Shown here: in pieces, positions 25,650 to 31,870 of the stretch | Numbering within the stretch: position 1 is the stretch's first letter | Layout: every line of letters begins with the position of its first letter | Origin: Pseudomonadota bacterium | Lineage (GTDB): Bacteria > Pseudomonadota > Gammaproteobacteria > Steroidobacterales > Steroidobacteraceae | Assembly: GCA_018241525.1 (NCBI GenBank) | Contig: JAFEDR010000009.1 | Span: 806,001-870,000 of the forward strand | Direction: 5' to 3' | DNA: 64,000 nucleotides | The notes under the pieces: model-generated | What the model was told of the DNA's origin: nothing | The model's input: the letters and a program-made list of their open reading frames with translations, nothing else | The model's database searches: none | Program-made: the position numbers and the translations under genes

Positions 25650-25680
25650 CGCTCGCCCTCCGCCGACGCCGGGGCGCAGC

Positions 25681-25899
25681 TTACCGGAGCGGACCGATCC
25701 CCGGCAGCGCGCTCGCGCGCGGGGCGCCGGCGTCCTCGGCGTTGGCAGCCTCCTCCGGCAGCGGCGCCGCCCGACGTTGCGGGGCCTCGCGCAGCACCAC
25801 GAGTGGTACGCCCATCAGCACGACCGCGCCGTCGCCCAGTTCCGCCGCCTGGCGGCGCGCGCGGTCGAGTGCCGCGATCCGCAGTCCCTCACGCGACAT
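25681..25899 (-). CDS. Small protein of unknown function in riboswitch transcript
   Basis: A 72-residue frame from ATG 25899, ending 31 bases before the SDR ribosome binding site. It begins SREGLRIAALDRARRQAAEL (amphipathic helix), then DGAVVLMGVPLVVLREAPQ and an acidic/Ala-rich tail. More than 80 percent of codons end in G or C, consistent with coding. Its ATG overlaps the stop of the 24-residue frame by 11 bases (ATGTCGCGTGA), suggesting translational coupling. No family was recognised. Confidence 0.6.
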   Translation of the reverse strand: MSREGLRIAALDRARRQAAELGDGAVVLMGVPLVVLREAPQRRAAPLPEEAANAEDAGAPRASALPGIGPLR

Positions 25900-25963
25900 C
25901 GTCGCGAGCTCCGTCGAATGCCGCGCACGTGCGTGCGCGCGCGCCGGGTTGCCTCGTCGTCAT
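25889..25963 (-). CDS. Short ORF directly under the cobalamin riboswitch
   Basis: A 24-residue frame from ATG 25963 preceded by an excellent ribosome binding site (GGGGAG, 5 bases gap). It encodes TTRQPGARARTCAAF and six more residues, with no recognisable family, and ends within the next frame. It may be a true peptide or a leader whose translation opens the start of the 72-residue frame. Its ribosome binding site can pair with an anti-sequence upstream (25968-26016), so it would be the direct output of the riboswitch. Confidence 0.5.
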   Translation of the reverse strand: MTTRQPGARARTCAAFDGARDDVA

Positions 25964-25967
25964 GGTC

Positions 25968-26016
25968 ACTCCCCGTGTCCGGATGCCAGCCGCACGGCCG
26001 GTGGCTGAGGGGGAGT
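25968..26016 (-). promoter_or_regulatory. Ribosome-site sequestering stem (riboswitch expression platform)
   Basis: On the minus strand ACTCCCC (26010-26016) is perfectly complementary to GGGGAGT (25968-25974), which contains the ribosome binding site of the ORF at 25963. CAGCC/GGCTG in the loop can form an inner stem. This is the usual way a cobalamin riboswitch blocks translation, although no kissing-loop or structure prediction was done. Confidence 0.6.
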
Positions 26017-26090
26017 CGGGCGGGAGGACGGCGGTCCGGGTCCGGAGCGTTCGTCCGCCAGCGACCGCCCACCGCGATCCATCGGCCAAA

Positions 26091-26275
26091 CGCTCGGGGC
26101 TGGTTTCCGGGCTCTGGAGCGGCCGGGCCTCGGGGCCTGGCCGGCTCGGCACCTTCCCGGGTTGCGGTCAACCCGGTGGCATCACGCCGAGCTCGTCGCT
26201 CCACTACCGTTGCGGGGGCAGCGCCGGCCTCAAACCGGCTTCCCAATTCTCCGGACCGCGTCGCGGGCCGGCACC
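26091..26275 (-). promoter_or_regulatory. Cobalamin (B12) riboswitch aptamer
   Basis: Read on the minus strand from 26275: GGTGCC, then GAATTGGGAAGCCGGT, GGCCGGCGCTGCCCCCGCAA, CGGTAG, GCCACCGGG...CCCGGGAAGGTGCCG, and finally the B12-box-like GAGCCCGGAAACCAGCCC ending near 26092. These are, in order, the conserved elements of the cobalamin aptamer, including the near-invariant GCTGCCCCCGCAAC. It precedes two tiny ORFs and an SDR gene rather than a transport or synthesis operon. Adenosyl- or hydroxocobalamin type not distinguished. Confidence 0.93.
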
Positions 26276-26287
26276 TCGAGCCAGGCG

Positions 26288-26317
26288 AGGATAGCAACCG
26301 CGCGGCGCCGGGTGCCA
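26288..26317 (-). promoter_or_regulatory. Possible promoter upstream of the riboswitch
   Basis: On the minus strand TGGCAC (26317-26312) and TATCCT (26293-26288) are spaced 18 bases apart and would start transcription about 7 bases before the aptamer. The boxes are weak matches to the sigma-70 consensus, so this is a candidate only. Confidence 0.35.
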
Positions 26318-26354
26318 GTCCATCCGCGACCCCCGCCGGCCGGTTCGGGACGCC

Positions 26355-26747
26355 TCAGGCGGGGGTGCTGCGACGCCGTGCCGTGACCTCGATCTCGATG
26401 CGCATGCGCGGGTCGGCGAGGCCGGCCGAGATCATCGTCGCTGCCGGGCGCACCTCGCCGAGGTGCCGGCGCAGCACCGGCCAGCAGGGCTCGAAGTCGC
26501 GGCCGTCAGGCAGGATGTAGGTGACGCGGACCACGTCCGCGAGCGAGGCGCCGGCCTCGGCGAGCGCCCGCGCGATGTTCCGGAAGCACTGCTCGGCCTG
26601 CTCGACGACGCCGGGCTCGATGCTCATGCGCGCGTAGTCGAACCCGGTGGTGCCCGACACGAAGATCCACTCGCCGTCGACGACCGCGCGCGAGTAGCCG
26701 ATCTCGGCCTCGAAGCGCGACCCTGAACTGATCAGCTGGCGTGGCAT
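26355..26747 (-). CDS. RidA family protein
   Basis: A 130-residue RidA/YjgF/UK114 protein, whose family deaminates reactive enamine/imine intermediates. GGAGGGGAG precedes ATG 26747. Motifs are GEWIFVSGTTGFD, QAEQCFRNIARALAEAGASLADVVRVTYIL and a C-terminal IEIEVTARR; the usual Arg in the ligand site is in a shifted position, so activity is not certain. It begins 23 bases after the TIR gene and may be cotranscribed with it. The C-terminus is short of the canonical VExxAV ending. Confidence 0.85.
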   Translation of the reverse strand: MPRQLISSGSRFEAEIGYSRAVVDGEWIFVSGTTGFDYARMSIEPGVVEQAEQCFRNIARALAEAGASLADVVRVTYILPDGRDFEPCWPVLRRHLGEVRPAATMISAGLADPRMRIEIEVTARRRSTPA

Positions 26748-26769
26748 CTCTCCCCTCCGCGATGGTGTC

Positions 26770-27402
26770 TCAGTCGCAGCGGCGCAGGAACTCGCGTCGC
26801 GCCGCCTCCGGGCCGATCTCGCCGGCAAGCGCGGTCGTCAGCTGGCGCCAGTCCGTCGCGACCGCGGCCGCACGCCGCACGAGCACGCCGGCGATCGGCC
26901 CGACCTCGTCGGCGAGCAGGGCTGTCACGCGTGCGAGTGCTGCGCCCTCGAAGCGCGGTCCGGCGGTCCCGGCCCGCGCCGCCGGCGGCGGCACGACGCC
27001 GGGCGCGAGCACCGCCTCGAGCGCGTCGCAGAGCCGCGCGTAGTGCGGCTCGCGCGGCGGCGGGAACGCGTCGAGCCAGTGCTGCGCACTGAGGAAGTAC
27101 TCGAGGCTCTTCGACGGCAGCACGTCGTCGATGCGAAACGGCAGGATCCGGACCTGCCGGCTGACCGCGCGCTCCACCTCGCGCCGCACCTGCGGCGAGT
27201 CGTTGCTGCTCGCGGACAGCACCAGCACCATCACCCGTGCCGCGGCGATCGCGTCGACGATTTCGGCGGCCCAGTCCGCGGAAGGGGCGACGTCGCGCGG
27301 TGCGATCCAGGCCGCGAGGCCGCGCGCCTCGACCCGCGCAACGATCTCATCGGCGCAGCCGCGATCGGCCTGCGAATAGCTGATGAAGACGTCGCGTCCC
27401 AT
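26770..27402 (-). CDS. TIR-domain protein with C-terminal kinase/cyclase-type module
   Basis: A 210-residue protein coupled to the sensor gene by TGATG at 27402. Residues 1-135 form a bacterial TIR domain: DVFISYSQADRGCADEIV, WIAPRDVAPSADWAAEIVDAI, MVLVLSASSNDS, PFRIDDVLPS and HWLDAF. Glu47 in DWAAEI is a possible NADase-related residue but the alignment is not certain. Residues about 153-210 (VGPIAGVLVRRAA, QLTTALAGEI) match a helical tail familiar from Ser/Thr kinases and cyclases of sensor systems. It may be a signal-dependent NAD-cleaving or scaffolding output. No typical defence genes lie beside it. Confidence 0.85.
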   Translation of the reverse strand: MGRDVFISYSQADRGCADEIVARVEARGLAAWIAPRDVAPSADWAAEIVDAIAAARVMVLVLSASSNDSPQVRREVERAVSRQVRILPFRIDDVLPSKSLEYFLSAQHWLDAFPPPREPHYARLCDALEAVLAPGVVPPPAARAGTAGPRFEGAALARVTALLADEVGPIAGVLVRRAAAVATDWRQLTTALAGEIGPEAARREFLRRCD

Positions 27403-28280
27403 CAGGGTGGCCCGAGCAGCTTCAGCGACTTCTCGAGGCTGGTGCGCAGGCGCTCGAAAGCACGCACCAGCCTGCCGACTTCGCCGCCGGTCGACGGAAA
27501 CGGGCCTGCCGCCGGCTCGCCGCGGCTCAGCGGCTCGGCGATGGCGACCGCGCGGCGCAGTGGCCGGACGAGCAGCACGTACAGCACGAGATTGGTCGCG
27601 AGCAGCAACCCGACCAGCGTGCCCGCGGCGGCCGCGACGTAGGACATGAGCTCGCGGTCCGCGCGCTCGGTGGCGCTGCTGAGCGGTACCGACACGACCT
27701 GGGCGCCGATGACCTCGCGCGGCTGCCAGCCGAAGCCATTGTTCGGCCCGTAGCGGTCGAGCAGCGTGCGCGGTGCCGCGGTCGCGAGGCCGTGGCACGG
27801 CAGGCACTCCGCCTCGGCACGGATCGGGCGGGCGACGTAGAGCGCCCGCCCCATCGGCGTGTCGCGCTCGCCGCTCAGCTCCGCGACCGCGCCGTCGTTC
27901 CGGAACCGCTGCACGAGGTCCGCCTCCCAGTCGGCGGCACGATCGCGCGGATTGGTCGGATTCAGCGTGGCTTCCTTGTACGCGTACTCCGGGTGTGCCT
28001 CGCGCAGCTTGAGGAAGTTCTGCGTGGCCGCGTACGAGGGCACGCTCTGCGGCAGGAATGTCGCGTGCATCGGCCCGGCGAGCAGCGGCACGATCTCGGA
28101 AGCGGTGTAATCCCGGATCGCGAGCGCGCTACCCATCATCAGGTCGGCCTCGCGCAGCGCCTCGTGGCGGGCGTCAGCCCGCAGCACCGACGCTCCGGCG
28201 AACGCCAGGACCGCCAGCGCCAGCGTGAAGAGCACGACCAGCGCCGCGTTGATCCGCAGCATCAGGGTCCAGTGGCGCAT
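27402..28280 (-). CDS. Haem-c type DUF3365 (Tll0287-like) sensor with HAMP domain
   Basis: A 292-residue membrane sensor. Helix 1 spans about 10-32, then a periplasmic DUF3365 domain containing CLPCHG (Cys159, Cys162, His163), a CxxCH haem attachment motif, then helix 2 (AAAAGTLVGLLLATNLVLYVLLV) and a HAMP segment RPLRRAVAIAEPLSRGE. It stops after the HAMP coil with no kinase, cyclase or methyl-accepting domain. The output is presumably the TIR protein encoded right after with a 1-base TGATG overlap. Ligand may be redox state or gas, as for other haem-c sensors. Confidence 0.86.
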   Translation of the reverse strand: MRHWTLMLRINAALVVLFTLALAVLAFAGASVLRADARHEALREADLMMGSALAIRDYTASEIVPLLAGPMHATFLPQSVPSYAATQNFLKLREAHPEYAYKEATLNPTNPRDRAADWEADLVQRFRNDGAVAELSGERDTPMGRALYVARPIRAEAECLPCHGLATAAPRTLLDRYGPNNGFGWQPREVIGAQVVSVPLSSATERADRELMSYVAAAAGTLVGLLLATNLVLYVLLVRPLRRAVAIAEPLSRGEPAAGPFPSTGGEVGRLVRAFERLRTSLEKSLKLLGPP

Positions 28281-28374
28281 GTTTGCGCATATCCCCGCGT
28301 GATGGGCTTGGCGGGGCGGACCCCGGCCTCGCCGCCCCGCTGCCGCCCCGTGCAGCCATCGTATCGTCAACGAC

Positions 28375-28411
28375 GCCGGCCGGACACCGCGGTGGTGTCC
28401 GCGGCGCCGGC
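28375..28411 (-). terminator. Long GC-rich hairpin after the phosphoesterase gene
   Basis: CGGACACC (28381-28388) pairs perfectly with GGTGTCCG (28394-28401), and outer GCCGGC copies (28375-28380, 28406-28411) also pair. It begins 10 bases beyond the phosphoesterase stop on the minus strand. No strong U-tract, so it may be a Rho-dependent or transcript-stabilising hairpin. Confidence 0.5.
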
Positions 28412-28420
28412 CGGCACCGA

Positions 28421-29626
28421 CTAGCGCCGGCGAACCTGCGGTCGTGGCACGTCGCTGCCGTCCTCGAAGAAACCTCGCTGGCCGGGCTGGCCGGCGTATC
28501 CGAGGTGGCCGCCGACCGCGAACAGGTCCTCGAGGGTATGCAGCAGCGAGTAGTGGTTGAACGGTGTCCGCGCGACGACGCCGCCCGGCAGGAACGGCGA
28601 GAGCAGCACGGCGCCGATGCGCTCGCCGCCGAAGTCGGCAAACTCGACGACTGTCTCGCCATCGCGCACGCGCTGCGGGAAAGGCCCGAGGTTCGGCCCC
28701 GGCAACTGCCCGCAGCAATGGCGGCCGGCGTAGTGCGTAACCCGCGTGCCATCCGGTTCGCCCCGTTCCTCGGCGTCGCCTTCGTCGAAGGTCACCACGA
28801 TCAGGCCTCCATCCCGGTAGGCGGGCGAGGCGCGGATGCGCGGGATCCAGTGGCGCAGGAACCGGTCGGCGGAGGTGAGCCCGCCGGGCTCGCCGGTCGC
28901 ACAGGGGGCATCGTGCCCGTCGTGGCAGAGATTCGGCGCGATGAAGACGAAGTTCGGCGTCGCGCTGGCGTGCTCGAGGTCCTGCGGCAGCGCCGCAAGG
29001 CTGACGACGTTCCGGGCACAGGCCGGGGAGTCGATCAGCGAGTGGAAGTACACGAACGGGTTGTGGCGGACCGCGTACGCGTCGCCGTGCGGGAGGCGCG
29101 CGGACGGTGGGGCGGCAGACTGGGTCGGATCCGGGGCATCGAGTGGCGGGTGCCCGCAGGCGCGCGCCTCGCGCGCTGGATCATTGCCCATGTCCTCGAA
29201 GTAGCCGCGCCAGCGCAGTCCCACGGCCTCGAGCTCATCGGCGAGCGTGCGCACCGAGGCCGGGTACACGCAGCCGCGGCCGATCGCCTGCCCGTCGGGG
29301 GTGGTGCCCGTCGACCGGAAGTCGGCGAAGCGCTCGCAATCGTCGCGCGTCTCGGGCGTCGCAGCCTGGCCGCTGACCATGGCGAGGTAGTTGTCGAGAC
29401 TGTAGTGCCCCGTGCCGTAGTACTCGGTCAGCAGCACGCCGTCGCGCGGCAGCTGCCGCGCGAGATAGCTGGCCGGCGAGTTCGGCGCGAATGACGCCTC
29501 GAAACCCTGGTTCTCGAGCACGATCACGAACACGTGCCTTATGGGCGTGGGCGTGGGCGTGGGCGCCGCGCACGCGACCCCGGCGAGCACCAGCAGCGCG
29601 AGGGCGATCAGCAATCGGCGGTGCAC
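28421..29626 (-). CDS. Exported phosphoesterase (PF04185-like acid phosphatase/phospholipase C)
   Basis: A 401-residue protein from GTG 29626 with CGGAG upstream. The signal peptide ends near AGVACAAP. The alkaline-phosphatase-like fold shows HVFVIVLENQGFEASFAPNS, YYGTGHYSLDNYLAMVSGQA, FVFIAPNLCHDGHDAPC, and the metal ligand segments VVTFDEGDAE and NHYSLLHTLEDLF. This fits the phosphoesterase family of AcpA and phospholipase C enzymes acting on phosphomonoesters or phospholipids in the periplasm. Substrate is not resolved. Confidence 0.9.
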   Translation of the reverse strand: MHRRLLIALALLVLAGVACAAPTPTPTPIRHVFVIVLENQGFEASFAPNSPASYLARQLPRDGVLLTEYYGTGHYSLDNYLAMVSGQAATPETRDDCERFADFRSTGTTPDGQAIGRGCVYPASVRTLADELEAVGLRWRGYFEDMGNDPAREARACGHPPLDAPDPTQSAAPPSARLPHGDAYAVRHNPFVYFHSLIDSPACARNVVSLAALPQDLEHASATPNFVFIAPNLCHDGHDAPCATGEPGGLTSADRFLRHWIPRIRASPAYRDGGLIVVTFDEGDAEERGEPDGTRVTHYAGRHCCGQLPGPNLGPFPQRVRDGETVVEFADFGGERIGAVLLSPFLPGGVVARTPFNHYSLLHTLEDLFAVGGHLGYAGQPGQRGFFEDGSDVPRPQVRRR

Positions 29627-29868
29627 GGCGGACTCCGGGGTAGTGCGGGCGGAGCGTACTGTAACGGACCGACCGGCCCGGGCGCCGCCCCTGTGACCCA
29701 GTTCCCCCGCTTGTTGCATAACGCCCGGGCGCCACGCACAGAACGCGAACACCGGCCATCCCGGGCCGCGCCCGGCGGTCGCCCGATGTCAGAACCTGAC
29801 CCCCGTCACGCCGGTCCGGGCCCGCGACCGGCAGCCTGTCGCCATCGAACTCACGCAGGTACCGTTGC

Positions 29869-30207
29869 ATGGCGGCACTCCGAGCGGCGAGCGACGAGAA
29901 GATGATTGCGGGCGGACTCGTGTTCGCCACCTGGCTGGCAGCGCTCGTGGGCGCCGGGCTGCTGCTGTCCGCCAACCCGGCCGAGCGCGCCGCGCCAGCG
30001 ACGCCCCCGCCGGTGGCGCCATCGACGGGGCCCGGGCCCGGTCAGGCGATCGCGACGCTGCCGCCGACGGTGGTGGTCGCCGGGCGCGCCGATACCTACG
30101 CCCCGGCTTGCGGGCCGGAGCACGCGCGTGCAAACGACCGGCGCTGCGTGTTCGCGGATGCGGGTCGCGCCTGGTCGCCGCCGGAGCCGGATCCGCGCCA
30201 GCGCTGA
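29869..30207 (+). CDS. Small membrane-anchored protein of unknown function
   Basis: Up to 112 residues; ATG 29902 (MIAGGLVFATWLAAL) is an alternative start with GAGAAG ahead. One N-terminal helix is followed by a Pro/Ala/Gly-rich periplasmic tail containing CGPEHARANDRRCVFADAG, with two cysteines that could pair. No family recognised. It precedes the DMSP-lyase-like gene by 59 bases. Coding evidence rests on the helix and GC-rich third positions only. Confidence 0.5.
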   Translation: MAALRAASDEKMIAGGLVFATWLAALVGAGLLLSANPAERAAPATPPPVAPSTGPGPGQAIATLPPTVVVAGRADTYAPACGPEHARANDRRCVFADAGRAWSPPEPDPRQR

Positions 30208-30265
30208 GGCCGGCAACGCCGCCGCCGCGACGCTAGGATAGGTCGCGCAGCCACCGGGCGGGGCC

Positions 30266-30865
30266 ATGTCCGAGATTGCGGCGATCCTGCGCGCGGCTCG
30301 AGCCGTGCTCGAGTCCATCGATCCGGCCGCCGCCGGACCGTACCTGCGGCGGTGGCCGGCGGTTCTGGCACCTTGCCCGCCGACCGCGCATTCGCTGCCG
30401 GTGCTCGACTGGCTCCCGGTCGCGGAGCGAAGTGCTCCTCGCGGGCCGCTCGAGACGCTGGCGTCTTCGATCTGCGCGGCGGCCGGCGCTCTGCAATGGC
30501 AACAGACCTATCGGGAACCCGACGTCTCGAGGGACTTCCTCGACGCCTACGGCTGGAGCGAATTTGTCGGCCGCGGGGCGCCGGTCGCATCCGCCACGCT
30601 CGCGGTGGGCGTCCTGCTGCTCGGTCCGCGGACGCACTATCCCGCGCACCACCACCTCGCGCTTGAGCTCTACGTGCCGATCTCCGGTACGGCCCGGTGG
30701 CAGCAGGGTGGCGCGCCGTTCGCCGCGCGGGCGCCAGGCACCGCGATCCAGCATGCGAGCGACGAGCCGCACGCGATGCAGACCGAGGACGAGCCGCTGC
30801 TCGCGCTCTACTGCTGGCGCGGCGCCGGCATCGGTGACTCGGCGAGCCTCGGCGCGCCCGCATGA
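30266..30865 (+). CDS. Cupin of the dimethylsulfoniopropionate (DMSP) lyase family
   Basis: A 199-residue protein. The cupin core reads GVLLLGPRTHYPAHHHLALE, giving candidate metal ligands His128, His130 and Glu134 with Tyr136, plus His169 in DEPHAM; this YPxHxHxAxExY...HA pattern is the DddL/DddQ-type DMSP lyase layout, which cleaves DMSP to dimethyl sulfide and acrylate. The domain starts after an all-helical N-terminus (about 1-60). Short for DddL, and no dddR or acrylate genes are adjacent, so a related lyase or isomerase cannot be excluded. Confidence 0.72.
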   Translation: MSEIAAILRAARAVLESIDPAAAGPYLRRWPAVLAPCPPTAHSLPVLDWLPVAERSAPRGPLETLASSICAAAGALQWQQTYREPDVSRDFLDAYGWSEFVGRGAPVASATLAVGVLLLGPRTHYPAHHHLALELYVPISGTARWQQGGAPFAARAPGTAIQHASDEPHAMQTEDEPLLALYCWRGAGIGDSASLGAPA

Positions 30866-30920
30866 CGGGCCCCTCGTGCGGCACTAGACTGCGACGCAAG
30901 TCCCGCGCCCGGAGCTGCCC

Positions 30921-31385
30921 GTGATCCGACCGGCCCTCGTCCTCGCGATCTCGCTACTGTTGCCGGCCGCGCTGGCCGCCGATCCACCGGCCTCGGCGAT
31001 GCGCATCGTGCGCGCCTCGCAGATCCTGTGGCAGCACGACGCGAAATTTCCAGGGCTGGAGTTTGCGGTGCTCGAGGGCGATCCATCGGCGCCCGGCAAG
31101 CCCTACGTCATTCGCGTGCGCTTCGCGCCCGGCGCGTTCAGCCGGCCGCACTTCCACCCGGAAGCGCGCCACATCGTCGTCCTGCAGGGGACGTGGTGGG
31201 TCGGTGCGGGCCCGCGCTGGGACCCTGAGTCGACGACACCGGTGCCGGCCGGCAGCTTCGTCGTTCACCACGCCCGGCAGATCCACTTCGACGGTGCCAA
31301 GGACGAAGAAGTAATCGTGCAGATCAGCGGCATCGGTCCCGATACCGCGACGGCGGTCGACGAGAGGGGTCGTCCGCAGCCATGA
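30921..31385 (+). CDS. Exported cupin protein
   Basis: A 154-residue secreted protein starting with GTG 30921 and a GGAG element upstream. Signal peptide ends PAALAADPP. The cupin shows FSRPHFHPEARHIVVLQGTWWVGAG with His residues of motif 1 and VPAGSFVVHHARQIHFDGA for motif 2. Periplasmic location for a single-domain cupin is less common. The following methyltransferase gene overlaps its stop (ATGA). Function unknown. Confidence 0.82.
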   Translation: MIRPALVLAISLLLPAALAADPPASAMRIVRASQILWQHDAKFPGLEFAVLEGDPSAPGKPYVIRVRFAPGAFSRPHFHPEARHIVVLQGTWWVGAGPRWDPESTTPVPAGSFVVHHARQIHFDGAKDEEVIVQISGIGPDTATAVDERGRPQP

Positions 31386-31858
31386 GTGTCCCGCCCCGCC
31401 CGCGCGTACCACCGCCGGTGATCGTGCTCGTCACGGCGACAGCCATGGCGGCGCTCGACCGCTGGTGGCCGTTCGCCGCGACGGTCGTCCCCGGGCGGCG
31501 CGCCCTCGTCGCCATCGCCGCCGCGGCGGGGATCGGGATCATCGCCAGCGCGATCCGCCGCTTCAATGAAGCGCAGACGACGGTGAACCCGCTCGAGCCC
31601 TCGAAGGCGACCGTGCTCGTCAGCGGCGGCATCTACCGCTACACCCGCAATCCGATGTACCTCGGGCTCGCGCTGCTGCTGGTCGCCTGGGCGCTGTGGC
31701 TCGGCAGTGCGAGCGCGTGGCTCGGCCCGCTCGCGTTCGTCGTGCTGATCGACCGCGTGCAGATCGCCGCCGAGGAGGCGGCGCTCGGGCGCCTGTTCGG
31801 TGCCGAGTACGGTGCGTACCGCGACTCGGTCAGGCGCTGGTTCGGCCGGCGCGCCTGA
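31382..31858 (+). CDS. Isoprenylcysteine methyltransferase-like membrane protein
   Basis: A 158-residue membrane protein with three to four helices and the methyltransferase C-terminal signature GGIYRYTRNPMYLGLALLL followed by EEAALGRLFGAEYGAYRDSVRRWF. These features match the ICMT/PEMT-like small bacterial group that methylates lipids or small metabolites with SAM. It overlaps the cupin stop by 4 bases and likely shares its transcript. The actual substrate is unknown. It ends 13 bases before the convergent SPOR-like gene. Confidence 0.85.
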   Translation: MSVPPRPRVPPPVIVLVTATAMAALDRWWPFAATVVPGRRALVAIAAAAGIGIIASAIRRFNEAQTTVNPLEPSKATVLVSGGIYRYTRNPMYLGLALLLVAWALWLGSASAWLGPLAFVVLIDRVQIAAEEAALGRLFGAEYGAYRDSVRRWFGRRA

Positions 31859-31870
31859 GCCCGAGCGCGG

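Noticed and set aside
24528..26294. Very long plus-strand frame across the riboswitch region
   Set aside because: It is an antisense shadow of the SDR and riboswitch; composition lacks protein-like features.
26770..28280. TIR module as a Thoeris-like defence island
   Set aside because: No ThsA, Sir2, recombinase or other defence gene is near; the coupled haem-c sensor points to signalling instead.
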